From Caecitellus pseudoparvulus (lineage: Eukaryota > Bigyra: Bicosoecida), in NCBI GenBank assembly GCA_965644315.1, contig CBFFRQ010000042.1:661042-725041 (forward strand): 64,000 nucleotides of DNA. The letters run 5' to 3'. A model generated the notes under the pieces. It was not told where the DNA came from. It searched no databases and saw only the letters and a list, made by a program, of their open reading frames with translations. This document shows, piece by piece, positions 50,701 to 59,800 of this stretch (the stretch's first letter is position 1; every line of letters begins with the position of its first letter). The position numbers and the translations under genes are program-made.

Positions 50701-52845
50701 CGCACCAGCTTGGTCGCGGAGCCACGCCGCTTGACTTCGCGTGCGACCTGGGTGTCGGACCTCAGGTAGCGTTTCGTCCGGCCCCGCCGCGGCATCCTCG
50801 CCCGCACCCGCGCATGCTGGAGCCAGCGAATCCTGGGAGACTTCGAGGTCGATGATGGGCGACTCAAGATCGCGAGTTGCGGTCAGAAAGGCGGTGGAGG
50901 CGCGTGCTACTGCTGCGTGGGCAGCTTGCAGATAGTCGTCGTCACCTGTCGCAGCATCTTCGCGCCACTTCGTCGTGGGGAACAAAGTTCCGCAGGTCGG
51001 CACTTCCGACACCTCAGCATCCGCAATGAGGGTTGTCACAGGCTCCCCTTCGCGATGGTCGGTCCTGGCGGTCGCGGACTCGCCACGTTGGCCCTGTTGG
51101 CCTCGCGGTGACGGTGAAGCATCACGCCGTTCTACCCCAAGTTCCGCAAGGGGGTGGTGAGTGGCAGTCTTGGCGGCGTCTGTTACATCTTCTTCTCCAT
51201 GAGTACTTTTCGCAGGTGGGATGGGGCTGGTGGGCGCCCCGGCCGCCTCCGCCTCGACACCACGAGTGTGTCGGCGGTCTCGGCCGGGGTGGGTGGTGAC
51301 CACCTCAACTTCCGCAGGTGCCTGCCCGCCTGTCCCGCCACGCCTGCCCTCCGCGGGGAGAGCGGGGCTGGTGGGCGCCCCGGCCGCCTCCGCCTCGACA
51401 CCACGGGTGTGTCGGCGGTCTCGGCAGGGGTGGGTGGTGATCACCTCAACTTCCGCAGGTGCCTGCCCGCCTGTCCCGCCACGCCTGCCCTCCGCGGGGA
51501 GAGCGGGGCTGGTGGGCGCCCCGGCCGCCTCCGCCTCGACACCTCGAGTGTGTCGGCGGTTCCGGCCGGGGTGGGTGGTGATCACCTCAACTTCCGCAGG
51601 TGCCTGCCCGCCTGTCCCGCCACGCCTGCTTTCCGCGGGGAGAGCGGGGCTGGTGGGCGCCCCGGCCGCCTCCGCCTCGACACCTCGAGTGTGTCGGCGG
51701 TTCCGGCCGGGGTGGGTGGTGATCACCTCAACTTCCGCAGGTGCCTGCCCGCCTGTCCCGCCACGCCTGCCCTCCGCGGGGAGAGCGGGGCTGGTGGGCG
51801 CCCCGGCCGCCTCCGCCTCGACACCACGAGTGTGTCGGCGGTTCCGGCCGGGGTGGGTGGTGATCACCTCAACTTCCGCAGGTGCCTGCCCGCCTGTCCC
51901 GCCACGCCTGCCCTCCGCGGGGAGAGCGGGGCTGGTGGGCGCCCCGGCCGCCTCCGCCTCGACACCACGGGTGTGTCGGCGGTTCCGGCCGGGGTGGGTG
52001 GTGATCACCTCAACTTCCGCAGGTGCCTGCCCGCCTGTCCCGCCACGCCTGCCTTCCGTGGGGAGAGCGGGGCTGGTGGGCGCCCCGGCCGCCTCCGCCT
52101 CGACACCACGGGTGTGTCGGCGGTCTCGGCCGGGGTGGGTGGTGATCACCTCAACTTCCGCAGGTGCCTGCCCGCCTGTCCCGCCACGCCTGCCTTCCGT
52201 GGGGAGAGCGGGGCTGGTGGGCGCCCCGGCCGCCTCCGCCTCGACACCACGGGTGTGTCGGCGGTCTCGGCCGGGGTGGGTGGTGATCACCTCAACTTCC
52301 GCAGGTGCCTGCCCGCCTGTCCCGCCACGCCTGCTTTCCGCGGGGAGAGCGGGGCTGGTGGGCGCCCCGGCCGCCTCCGCCTCGACACCACGAGTGTGTC
52401 GGCGGTTCCGGCCGGGGTGGGTGGTGATCACCTCAACTTCCGCAGGTGCCTGCCCGCCTGTCCCGCCATGCCTGCCCTCCGCGGGGAGAGCGGGGCTGGT
52501 GGGCGCCCCGGCCGCCTCCGCCTCGACACCACGGGTGTGTCGGCGGTTCCGGCCGGGGTGGGTGGTGATCACCTCAACTTCCGCAGGTGCCTGCCCGCCT
52601 GTCCCGCCACGCCTGCCCTCCGCGGGGAGAGCGGGGCTGGTGGGCGCCCCGGCCGCCTCCGCCTCGACACCACGGGGGCGGTCTTCGAGGTCTTCACGGC
52701 ATTTAGCTAGAAGGAAGGCTACCTGTTCGTCGAGGCTGATGTTGTAGTCAAGCGCGGACGTCCAATCGTACTTGGCAGTGGCTTTCGCGGTTTTCGTTGG
52801 TACAGTGGTACGTGAAGCAGCGTTTCCTGTCTTCGAAGGCCTCAC
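44767..52845 (-). CDS. LINE polyprotein: repeats, cysteine protease, APE endonuclease, RT, CCHC knuckle
   Basis: A single 2,692-codon frame, numbered from the GTG at 52845. Residues about 55-575 are ten 47-residue repeats plus a partial one. A candidate papain-like protease follows: Cys765 in SSCGQAVLQTLLQD, His891 in GHVATLVFDH, and Asp908 in TIIDPD. The APE-type endonuclease starts near 1112 (LATWNTWKSH), with LGDFNCHPG near 1297 and LSDHALVHC near 1394. Reverse transcriptase: FIDFRKAFDSVDH near 1840, GVAQGSVLSPLLF, and YADD at 1957-1960. A CPLC...HILLDC knuckle lies near 2428. The frame is also open upstream to the element's 5' end and has no ATG before about residue 780, so the start is unresolved. 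The lack of any stop or frameshift over 8 kb indicates recent activity or selection. Confidence 0.9.
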   Translation of the reverse strand: MRPSKTGNAASRTTVPTKTAKATAKYDWTSALDYNISLDEQVAFLLAKCREDLEDRPRGVEAEAAGAPTSPALPAEGRRGGTGGQAPAEVEVITTHPGRNRRHTRGVEAEAAGAPTSPALPAEGRHGGTGGQAPAEVEVITTHPGRNRRHTRGVEAEAAGAPTSPALPAESRRGGTGGQAPAEVEVITTHPGRDRRHTRGVEAEAAGAPTSPALPTEGRRGGTGGQAPAEVEVITTHPGRDRRHTRGVEAEAAGAPTSPALPTEGRRGGTGGQAPAEVEVITTHPGRNRRHTRGVEAEAAGAPTSPALPAEGRRGGTGGQAPAEVEVITTHPGRNRRHTRGVEAEAAGAPTSPALPAEGRRGGTGGQAPAEVEVITTHPGRNRRHTRGVEAEAAGAPTSPALPAESRRGGTGGQAPAEVEVITTHPGRNRRHTRGVEAEAAGAPTSPALPAEGRRGGTGGQAPAEVEVITTHPCRDRRHTRGVEAEAAGAPTSPALPAEGRRGGTGGQAPAEVEVVTTHPGRDRRHTRGVEAEAAGAPTSPIPPAKSTHGEEDVTDAAKTATHHPLAELGVERRDASPSPRGQQGQRGESATARTDHREGEPVTTLIADAEVSEVPTCGTLFPTTKWREDAATGDDDYLQAAHAAVARASTAFLTATRDLESPIIDLEVSQDSLAPACAGAGEDAAAGPDETLPEVRHPGRTRSQAAWLRDQAGAAATGSRDLPRVLAQEHARTPTLDFRRTPKGHPLHALGLERTFVNTTGSSCGQAVLQTLLQDTPSGSMWTTHFRHATILENALRIASCPGPVESMSSAAMSLSPSEAGDTLGPLMSAARAVHMASAHVGPDESWPPRMLLASLVLLVELTNESLALDDSKRAAFAVGLMKSKTDQGHVATLVFDHVNQCTTIIDPDTPDRDSWVEVHGPLPETGEPPMPLCLEAMFTVYTCVPASHGREGMVDARLRLACALHGLLRRHPPCRRTWNEEDEMKRAGTPLFLHAHRTYVEAVPRSRRESLPSVVDSFPLWRREMWQHTLGPWPHVTIQAAMGVVWSMRPASQAMDFVDVVGGHAAPGAATGVPGSAEVPRNSSEGAAGQPCGTWAEGGPVRTRPISVSLATWNTWKSHSMYPELVLSAVESVTPDTAALVLVVTEPGGVGMPSLAQHGMRSYRPPVQQDGGRSEVAMIVDDRLRPRFLPEQESQVDGRCLVVAEVDAVSPPLLVVGVYMPVLRPHSITRKHARVSPPEQGVDHRPGVPPSTGTRDMDVEQVDTGALPDRAEVWAGLELLASRYGPTHQLAFLGDFNCHPGTGGMQFWERMGWSCPGTPKKPASDVGSFDRWTHQHGLLPSPGSGNATHMKYGRCLDHICLSRPVYERAEHGRVVTTFSTGDARSPQDLLLSDHALVHCTVTLHGATASPGRTRNTRRPVAPFEDPGVFQTSTRVTQYARHAGDRLAQSAKNTQGPRAGTPHIPPSLGHIGRVLHKAACAVFARGRSSRADHGLRPARRKRNQKVAEVRRLRRKLRRLRTHHLEEHPSGDSAARRRALAISSLEVSLRESTLRCRAAHNEVARAKADFKKETASRLRKHINMLAKEHPFTAHQLICRALGRRAGGLAPTGLALQAGQAVTEPAQVVKILHSQMRSVIAQPPSTDLDGLSAAHFEGLLPPISAGSDSGASGEPKIFNFEAVLRATKSLRKHRSSGLSELKAEHWAYAGPDVLRCLAETLQHLVKGDGLLPRELHHGKGVLLAKKGQTPGVASTYRLIVCRSPLSKLVNSVLAFRLEQAVQGLITPQQAGFSRGRGCHEHVFAMLEGPRTALRTATATCSRDIGPKKSPPLAVFAVFIDFRKAFDSVDHRALRVLLDHLPLDRTTRRLLVDFIENASVCIDTEHGMTEAIHATSGVAQGSVLSPLLFKIAVDLVSRALSLNHIPGEGTGEKPTLGVKLLHSKGDPVHTGPRFSHALYADDLGLVVDSADAVIRAITIVRRVGALLGLRVNASKSAIMIMRSSPLLSYRMGRVQMLVVRSKKRLAAESQALTVDGKRIPLVAEYEYLGTPLQAKLYTQHKVTCRHAATTLSMAGHSSVAISAAEWLAPSAAHRLLRTSVVAAADYTLAITGKHSLMPNRMCDNAVGSVLDKSVFGFQLHPMRVQHGAVLAAAGIPLTHMRTMRSRIGFIVRTLKQAVVDSPAFKVLMVSVWQGRMMVADVPDERVPSALLLEDVAASKHTFYGTGTPWAVRPLLELRLLGYHEGVFGVLAMAARWHDLSGNRDTTALHEEMRSLQKALKLPKNTAQNGPKLFVATSVPVASARFDRSVDFPATFTLRQRLDLLESYLFIARTQRTDMYRETMFLPAEYPGHSPRGETGDKRVNPTLSPRPHHLDIRARTHAELHPIPSVPCSAWTACHPDRSWLPKVFMLQTQQLLHPGALLTPYIACPLCLDPEIRDAGFILDHILLDCPSVSLERLAFFREAAQNMQDCDEAAKSTAVPRRPTAEALRHPPLRYVTIPESLHTAVQAGCQLDTGTRISCQNTRALLKRLALCGQWPTGAPECADWDHATCAALTAPHMERLRVPVRNSTHLLDQDPVKAAEALEAFAGPLRQKLLPNSGGAADGKSFYWPHEVVAAPPGWTKVLKTCIRYCGAVFDHVVDAQLRGAGVERGQPAADLARRARYTAATPAAWTMPSHLTPGRGGAAEEQESE
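51200..52680 (-). repeat. 141-bp coding repeat array in LINE element 1
   Basis: Ten full copies and one partial copy of a 141-bp unit encoding a 47-residue unit that begins RGVEAEAAGAPTSPALPAEG and continues with GGQAPAEVEVITTHPGRNR. Copies differ at a few sites (AEG/AES/TEG, PGRN/PGRD/PCRD). Elements 2 and 3 have no such array, so the expansion is specific to element 1. Plus-strand frames of about 510 codons across it are shadows. Confidence 0.96.
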
Positions 52846-53101
52846 CGACCTGTCGAGCTTGGAGCATTTGCTCGTCGAACTGTGCGGTATGGGTGAAACG
52901 CTTTGGGGCAGAGCTGTCGCTTCTGCGTTTGCGCTGGGAGTGGTCTGATGAGCCGAAGCAGGACATTGAGTGGTCAGATCGGCACGAGCAGTTGTGTCTA
53001 GTTCCTTTTTGCTTTCCGTGGGTGATGAAACGTCATGGCGGATATTTGCCGCCGCCCGTTTAGCAGTGTTTCCAGTGTGTTGCCCGCCTTGCTTCCGGTG
53101 C

Positions 53102-53115
53102 AGGGTCTAGGTTAG
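53102..53115 (+). repeat. Degenerate interstitial telomere repeat
   Basis: The sequence agggtctaggttag lies exactly between the 5' end of element 1 and the 3'-terminal motif of element 2. It reads as about two decayed TTAGGG units. Confidence 0.5.
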
Positions 53116-56040
53116 CTACTCAATGCATTGCAGATTGCCTCCATGCAGGCTACATCATGGTACAGCTTGGGCTTGGACATGTGGTGCCACCTGCGCCACA
53201 ACAGAATGCAGTGACACAGACACCACGACGGCACCGCTTGCACGGCTTTGCGACTAGCACAGACTCGTGTCCGTTGTATAAGTCGCCGTCTGTCTTGGCG
53301 CTTCAGCGCCCGCCCCGGTGGGATGGTCTTGAGGTGTAGGTCCAGGTCTCGGTCCACTCTTGTCTTGTCCGTCCAGTCCAGTCTCGTCCGTCTCGGTCCG
53401 ATGTCCAGGGGTGGAGACCCGACTTGCTTGGCTTGGGTGGCGGTGTGGGCTGGAGGATATGGACTCGACACGGACTGGGTGTTGCTGAGATGCAAGCACA
53501 CGACCCAGCCCGGCTGTCCCTTCGGCTCAGGTTTGGGGGCGGCCTCACAGATCTTGCTGCAAGTGCCTTCCCCTTCCACTGAGCCGAGTCCTGATGTGTT
53601 GGTATCGATGTTGGGTTGGTGATGGTGAGGTTGGGTTGGACTTTCCAATGTCCGATGTCAGCTATGTGCGTCGGTCGCGACACAAAGCTTCAGTCATGTG
53701 TGGCACAGGGAGTATGCCCCCACAGGTGACTTACATCAGGCGTCCACCCATCTGCCCGATCGAGATGTGGGGCACATCCTTGACCTTGGGCAGGCGACCC
53801 TCGCCGTCTTCAGGCACCAGCCGCTTGAGGGGGTCCTTGACCTCAGCCTCCAGGGTGGCGGCCTGCTGTCGGGTCATCCGCCCATGAGGCATGGCCACCC
53901 TTGTGCCCTTGCCAGCGATGAGGGTCTGGGGGTGCACGGTGCCGTCGGTGGCCTTGTGAGGCAGGGGGGGGAAGTCATCTCGGAGAGACTGGAGTGCCCC
54001 TCGAAGCCTGTCCCGGAAGGGTGCTGGACTGCCCGCCTCGGGTGTGGTCCAGATCCGGTACAAGACGTTGATGCCTTCGGCTGCCAGCCGGGTCATGCAC
54101 TTGTGCAGGGGCAGCTCGTCATGGAGGTCAGGGATGTCGGGGTTCCACAGCACCAGCTTGCCTCGATCATGGTCGACGAGGATGAGCTGCAGATGGGCCG
54201 TGTTGTCGGTCCACACCTCTCGAAGTGCGAAGGCATACAGCACTCCGTCGAGGTGCCCCTCTTGGTCACCCTCTTCATCAACCTGGCTGGGGTCGACGCC
54301 GGCCTGGCCAAGGTCATCATGCCCGGCTGGGGCACGGTACCCTTGGTTGATGCGGTCGATGAGCAGGTGCAGGCCGGGAAGCAGGACTGGTGGTGTACCT
54401 GGGGCCAGGAAGGTGTCATCCGGCGAGTGCTGGTGCAGCATGTTGCGGAAGACGGCCACCCGTTGCCCGTCTGAGCGGAAGGGGGAGGGTGGCTTCTGGC
54501 CGACGTCCATGATGTCCGAGCTGGACGAGTCACTGACCACCCCCTCCAGCTGCCTGACCATGTGCTTGAAGGCAAGCTGGGCAGCGTTGATGGTGGCTGC
54601 ATGCTGGAGTAGGAGGAGGTCCCCAGCCTCGAAGACCCTCTCCCCTGCTGCCGTCTCGAGACAGGCCTGGACACAGGCCCGCCCCCCACGTTAGAGTACA
54701 CGTGGGTCGATGACAGCAGGTCGGCCAGAGGGCCAGGCTTGATGGGGTACTCGGCCAGGTGCTCGGGTGTCCGCACACTGTCATGAAGAGGCACCACCCT
54801 TGTGATCACCTCCCATGCTGCTGCTGCAGACGGCCGATACCGGTGCACCTCGGGGCTTGCCTCGCCCGACGGGGTGGGGGACGGCCACTTGCGGTCGACG
54901 CCCCGCTGCACCCTTGATGAAGGCAACATGGCATGCACCACAGGGGTGGTGACGGTATCTTTGGGTGAGCCTTGGGTGGCAGGTGGTGAGGTTGGTCGAG
55001 GTGCAGGTGGCCGGACGTTCTTGATGAAGACGTCCTCGAAGGTGAGGGATCGTCCGGCTGACTTGCCCTTTCCTCGCTTGCCTCGACGGGTCTTCTTCTT
55101 CTTCGGTGCCTTGTCGAGCTGAGTGTCAGTCCAGGTCGATGGTGTCTTGGTGTCGACAGGTGCATCACCCTCGGAGGGGACGGATTGTCTGACACTGGGA
55201 CGGACGGCTTGGGCTGGCACGGGGCCATGGTCGAAGTGGGACCTAACGAGGCACATGACCTTGGCAACATCACCTGACTGGCAGGCGATTTCGGTTGCTT
55301 CCTTGGTCACTTGGTGGGCCACTTGGATGGCGGTGGGGTGGGCCTTCACCTTCACTTTCGCCTTCGCCGATGCGAACTGCTTGGTGTTGGTGTAGGCCAC
55401 GGCGACGAACCCACCTTGGCCGACTCGAATGGCGAAGTCGTCCTCTTGAGCAGCAAGAATGCGAAGTTGACGTGCCACTGTTGGTGAATCACCCTCACTT
55501 CCGAGCGTGACGAGGATGGTTGGCGATCCGGTGGGTCCCTGGCGCAGGGCCGCATTGGCGTTGCCGAATTCCGCACTCAGCCCTGGGATCAGCCGTTCGG
55601 CGGCTTCCCCATAGACCTCGAGCCACATGTCCCGTGCCGAAGATGAACTATCATGATCAGTCTTGGGCAGGGGTCCTCCAAGCTCGAAGGTGCGTGCGGC
55701 ACCCCGACGTGGCATGTCAGTGAAGACACCTGTTCTGGGGCCGAGCACTTGCTTGCGCTTCAGGCACCCCTCCACGAAGAGGACCCCCAGGACTTGATCC
55801 ACTTGGGCGTTCATGATGCTTGTCAATGATGCTTTTGATGTCGATCCCAGGTGCATGCCCCGACCGAGGGCGCAAACTGGGAGCCACGGTGCGATGGTGT
55901 GCGGAATTCGCACTACCCCGCCCCGGTGCGCACCACCCAACCAGCAAGCACTGTGCAACACCACACTTGGGTGCACGAGCGCCTGGATTAGGCAATGTTA
56001 GCACTTCACAACTTGTGATTAGCTTGACATTTGGAAAGTT
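53116..56040 (-). mobile_element. Telomeric LINE element 2, internally deleted
   Basis: Keeps both termini but lacks endonuclease and reverse transcriptase. The right end (about 55950-56038) is nearly identical to the right end of element 3 and runs into TTAGGG repeats. The left end (53116-53290) aligns with the left end of element 3 (56059-56225) through blocks such as ctcaatgcatt/ctcacaatgcatt and gtacagctt. Coding homology stops at 53731, just before the endonuclease would begin; about 400 bases between there and the 3' UTR have no counterpart that I recognise. It could be a non-autonomous derivative or the product of a deletion between telomeric copies. Confidence 0.72.
53731..55856 (-). 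pseudogene. LINE element 2 N-terminal ORF with protease domain, frameshifted
   Basis: The first in-frame ATG is at 55856 (MHLGSTSKASL), although the frame is open to 55976. The N-terminal region (VLGVLF..., QDDFAIRVGQGGFVAVAY, EIACQSGDVAKVM) is matched in element 3. Near 54690 the frame shifts by one. Beyond the shift come the protease-region motifs CVQACLETAAG, LLLLQHAATI, and HLQLILVDHDRGKLVLWNPD, with the same His-to-Asp spacing as element 1 within two residues. The frame ends at a TAA after GQMGGRLM, where element 3 continues into its endonuclease. No repeat array is present. Not expected to give a working enzyme. Confidence 0.78.
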
Positions 56041-56058
56041 TTAGGGTTAGGGTTAGGG
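56041..56058 (+). repeat. Interstitial telomere repeat (three TTAGGG units)
   Basis: Exactly three perfect TTAGGG units between the 5' end of element 2 and the 3' end of element 3. The orientation is the same as the terminal telomere, marking a former chromosome end or a tract into which an element inserted. Confidence 0.93.
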
Positions 56059-56892
56059 CTAGCAACTCACAATGCATTTCACCTCGGCACAGCTTGGCAC
56101 CGTACAGCTTGAGCGTCACACGGGCGCCCCACAATGCACCTCTGCACATGTAGGACGCCACAGCGGCTACCGCTTGGCGCGGATTCGCAACAAACACAGG
56201 CTTGCACCCGTTATATCTGCCGCCACTTGCTAGGGCAGGTCCCTGCCCGCTCCAATTCATCATCTTGGCCCTCCTCCGCTACACTTCATCCCTTGCTCCG
56301 CCAGCGCCAGACACCTGGGGCACACCAGAGCACACCCAGGCATCCGCGCAGTCTTGACAACAGATCATAATCCAAATTCCTCACCCACCTCCTCTGTGGC
56401 CCTCATAGGCCTCTCTGCGCCCTTCATGAGGTGTGTGCTCCGCCTCCTGCGCGGGAACTCGGCCGGGTGCGTGGTGCGGAATTCGATCGCGCACACCAGC
56501 ACCCGTGCGCACACACGCGCCCGCGCCACAGAGCGCATCGCGCGCATCAAGGGGGATACAGAAAGGAAAAGGACCTTCTTCTTCAACCCGTCACGCCCTG
56601 GTTTCGTGGTGAGTGAGCTTGCTTCATCGTCAGCCGCCATCCGGGCCGCGGCCGTGCAGCACTGCGGCTGCAGCGCCACGGCGAACGCTCCCGCTCACTC
56701 CACTGCTACTCGCAGGCTATGTAGTAAGTAAAAGGTAAGGTCTTGGGCATCTGCTTCGGGCTACCGTGGTTATCACCACGCTTCACACAGGTTCATCACG
56801 TCAGGACACTCGTGGAGGGTAGACGCGGCCACAAGCGTGGCTGCTCCACTCCCCGCCCGCACGCCTGCGTTCCGCCTTACTCCTCGCTCTCT

Positions 56893-59800
56893 TCACAGGA
56901 ACCATCTGGGCCCTTCCCCCTCACCATCAGTGTCTGCATGGGCTGGCTGAGGCCCCATGAGTGCTGCAGCGTCCTCTGGACCTTGCCCTCCGTGGACGGC
57001 ACTTGGCCAGCCTTGGCAGGGAAAAGGTGCGTGCCTCCGCGGCGAGTGCGGGGCCTGCGCGTGTGCCAGCGTGGCCGCTGACCGCACTGGCTGCGTGCGG
57101 CCAGGCAGCGGCGCCCCGCGCCCATGTACTGCCCACCACAGGTACTCAGCATGCCTCTGGACAGCAAGGTGGTGGGCATCGGTCATACGCAACATGTAAG
57201 TGACTGTGACCCGCCACGCCTTTGCTGTGAACTCAACCGCTGCGCAGGATGTCTTGCCATACAGCTGGGGCACGGACACGGCAAGGACCAGCACGGTGGA
57301 CGAGGTGGGGGTGGGAGAGGACAGCCGCCTCTTTCATAGAGACAAGCTGCTCTTCGTCGGCCAGCCCCCACCGGTGAGGCCACTGCCCGCAGAGCAGGAG
57401 CCTGTGGAGGACCTCCGAGGTCCCGCAGGCCTGCGGCTCTGGGTCGGGGGCACGAAGGAGGGCGTGGCAGATCTTGGGGGGATGGGCAGGCACTGCACTT
57501 GGCCCGCCGCGGACTCGGGCACAGCTGACCTGTTGGCCAGTTCTCTGAACTTGGTCATCGTGTGTTGGCGTGCCATGGTGAGTTCGTGGTGGGTGCAGTG
57601 CAGCAGGATGTGCACGTGCAGCTGTACATCGGTGTTGAGTCCGCAAATCGGACAGCACTCGTACAGAGTGGCACTGTCCCCCCCATGAAGAAGCTGTAAG
57701 GTCTGGAAGTGATGGACCATCACTCTGGTGGGCCTGTCATCAGGACAGACCCAGAAGAGGGGGTTCACCCCGTGTGGCAGTGGATGTAGCCACACGAAGT
57801 GCTGCGCACCAGGCCCAAGATGATACGGCCTGGGCTTCTGCACTTGGGGGATTCGGCTGTCGGTGGTGTAGTGGGCAGCTGCACTCGGCACTGCCTGGGC
57901 TACATGAAGATACGACGCGAGGACTTGGCGACGCAGGGCCCAGGGGGTGTCTGCCGTGAAGGCCGGGGGTTCGGCCATGGACGACGTCTCGCTGGCAGCC
58001 ACCCCAACCACCGCAGACCTGTGGAGGCCCGGGGTGGTCTTAAGTCCGGCAAGGACTTGGGCAAGGGCTGTGGCAGCATGCTCAGAGCCAGGTGCACATG
58101 CAAGCCGAAGCTGTGCAAGGTCTGGCATGCAGCCCATGAGCCAGAGGTCCAAGAGGGCATGCAGTGCCCACGGAGCAGGGACACTGGCAGCCCGGAGTCG
58201 ACCTCCATCAGCAATGGTGTCGACGATGAAGGTCGTCGACATCGAAGCAGGCATAAGGTCAAGGGCCTGCGGGATGGTCAGGCACAGAGCTCGGGCAAGA
58301 GGGGTGTCCGAGTGCAGCATCCGGAGAGCCTTGACAAACATCCCAGTCCGCAGTTGCGTGGAGCGGATGTGGGCAGGCAGACTCCGCATAGAGCCAGCTT
58401 GGCGTAGCTGTGGGGGCGCATGAGTGCACTCTGCGAGCCGACTTGGGTCCTGTCCAAGGCGAGGGCGACGCCGCGGTCAACATCGCGCAGCGGGAAGCAG
58501 GGAACTGTTGGCTTGGGTGGACAGCATGTAGTCGGCGGCTGACGTGACAGTGGCATACCCAACCAGGTGCCGCTGCTGCACATCGAGCCAGGTGGCACTG
58601 AGCAGCGCGCCCGCAGTGAACCTGGCTTGGATGCAAGCAAGCCCAGCTTGTTGCAGGGTAAGTGCACGGGTCTTGGCAGGATGTTCGGACATCGGCACAC
58701 CCAAGTAGGTGTACTCGGCCACCCGTTGGATGGACTTGGTGCCAACCTTCAGCATGCTGCCCGCTTTGAGGGCAGCCGAGCGCCACACCAACTTCTTCCT
58801 TTCACTGACTGGTGTCCGGCTGCCTCGCACGGAGTTGGCAAGGATCATGACCCCGGACTTCGACGGGTTGATGGCAAGGCCAACCCGGGCAGCGATGGCC
58901 TTCACCTCTACGAAGATTCGGTGCAAGGCCGTGGCAGACGTTGCGATGCAGGCCAGGTCGTCTGCATACAGGGTGTGGGTGACATGGCCTGCTGGTGTTG
59001 GGATGCCCACTCCCTGGATGCCTTGGAGGGGCATCTCGTGGAGCCTTTGCGACAGCACATCTATCGCAACCTTGAAGAGGAGGGGGACAGAGCTCCTCCT
59101 TGGGGGACACCATTGCTGACAGGAAGGGGGCGACAAAGACCATGGCGCGTGTTGATGGAGACCGTCGCCTTGGACATGTACTCCTTGATGACGGCCAGAG
59201 TGGCGCAGGGAGGAGGCAGCCCTCAAGGATCTCTGTGATGGCTGCGTGGCTCACAGAGTCGAATGCTCCCCGGAAGTCCACGAAGAGTACCAGGACTTGC
59301 ACTGGCGCTGCTGACTGTCGCAGGTGGCCCTTGATCACCTCTTGGAGAGCCAAGATGTGCTCATGCGTGTTGCGGTGTCGAGTGAAGCCAGCCTGCTCCT
59401 TCGACATCTATGTTTGCATCCAGGACTCCAGGCATGCAGCGGCCACTGAGAAGAAGAGCTTCGCAGGAGGGGGCGGCATACAATCAAGCGGTATGTGCGA
59501 GGCCGCCCAGCTTCACTCGTCTTCTTGGGGATGAGTGACCCAATGCCTGCATGGTAGTCTGGCGGGCAGGTGCCGTGTTGCAACGCTTGGATGACGGCTT
59601 GGGAGTAGATGTCTTGGAAGCCTGGCCCAGCATACTTGATGGTGCTCTGATTGGAACTTGCCAGAGCCTGGGTGTCGATGCAAGCTGAGTGATCCCATGA
59701 GGACTTTGACTTGCTTCTTGGAGGGAAGCCATGTCACTGGCGGGGTGAAGGACTCTTGGGCTGAGGGAAGGAACCTTGCCAGCCCGTACTTCAGCGATGT

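Larger units (their letters stand above)
44400..53106 (-). mobile_element. Telomeric LINE element 1, intact coding frame
   Basis: Non-LTR retrotransposon on the minus strand with its 3' end toward the centromere. The left boundary is placed where ggttagg meets agttcaatgcattgc, a 3'-terminal motif shared with element 2. The right boundary is placed where coding sequence meets the degenerate telomere-like agggtctaggttag at 53102-53115. There is a 3' UTR of about 370 bases and no poly(A) tract. No target-site duplication could be defined. The 5' end differs in sequence from the 5' ends of elements 2 and 3, so it belongs to another subfamily. Boundaries are inferred by comparing the three copies. 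Confidence 0.8.

Noticed and set aside
51154-52747. Two plus-strand frames of about 510 codons
   Set aside because: Antisense shadows of the 141-bp repeat array inside the LINE polyprotein.
53725-53737. GTAAGT at the end of the element 2 frame as a splice donor
   Set aside because: No acceptor restores an endonuclease frame downstream; homology simply ends. Treated as a deletion boundary.
56354-56731. 125-codon plus-strand frame between elements 2 and 3
   Set aside because: Lies in the 3' UTR-like part of element 3, has no homology, and its composition is that of random GC-rich sequence.
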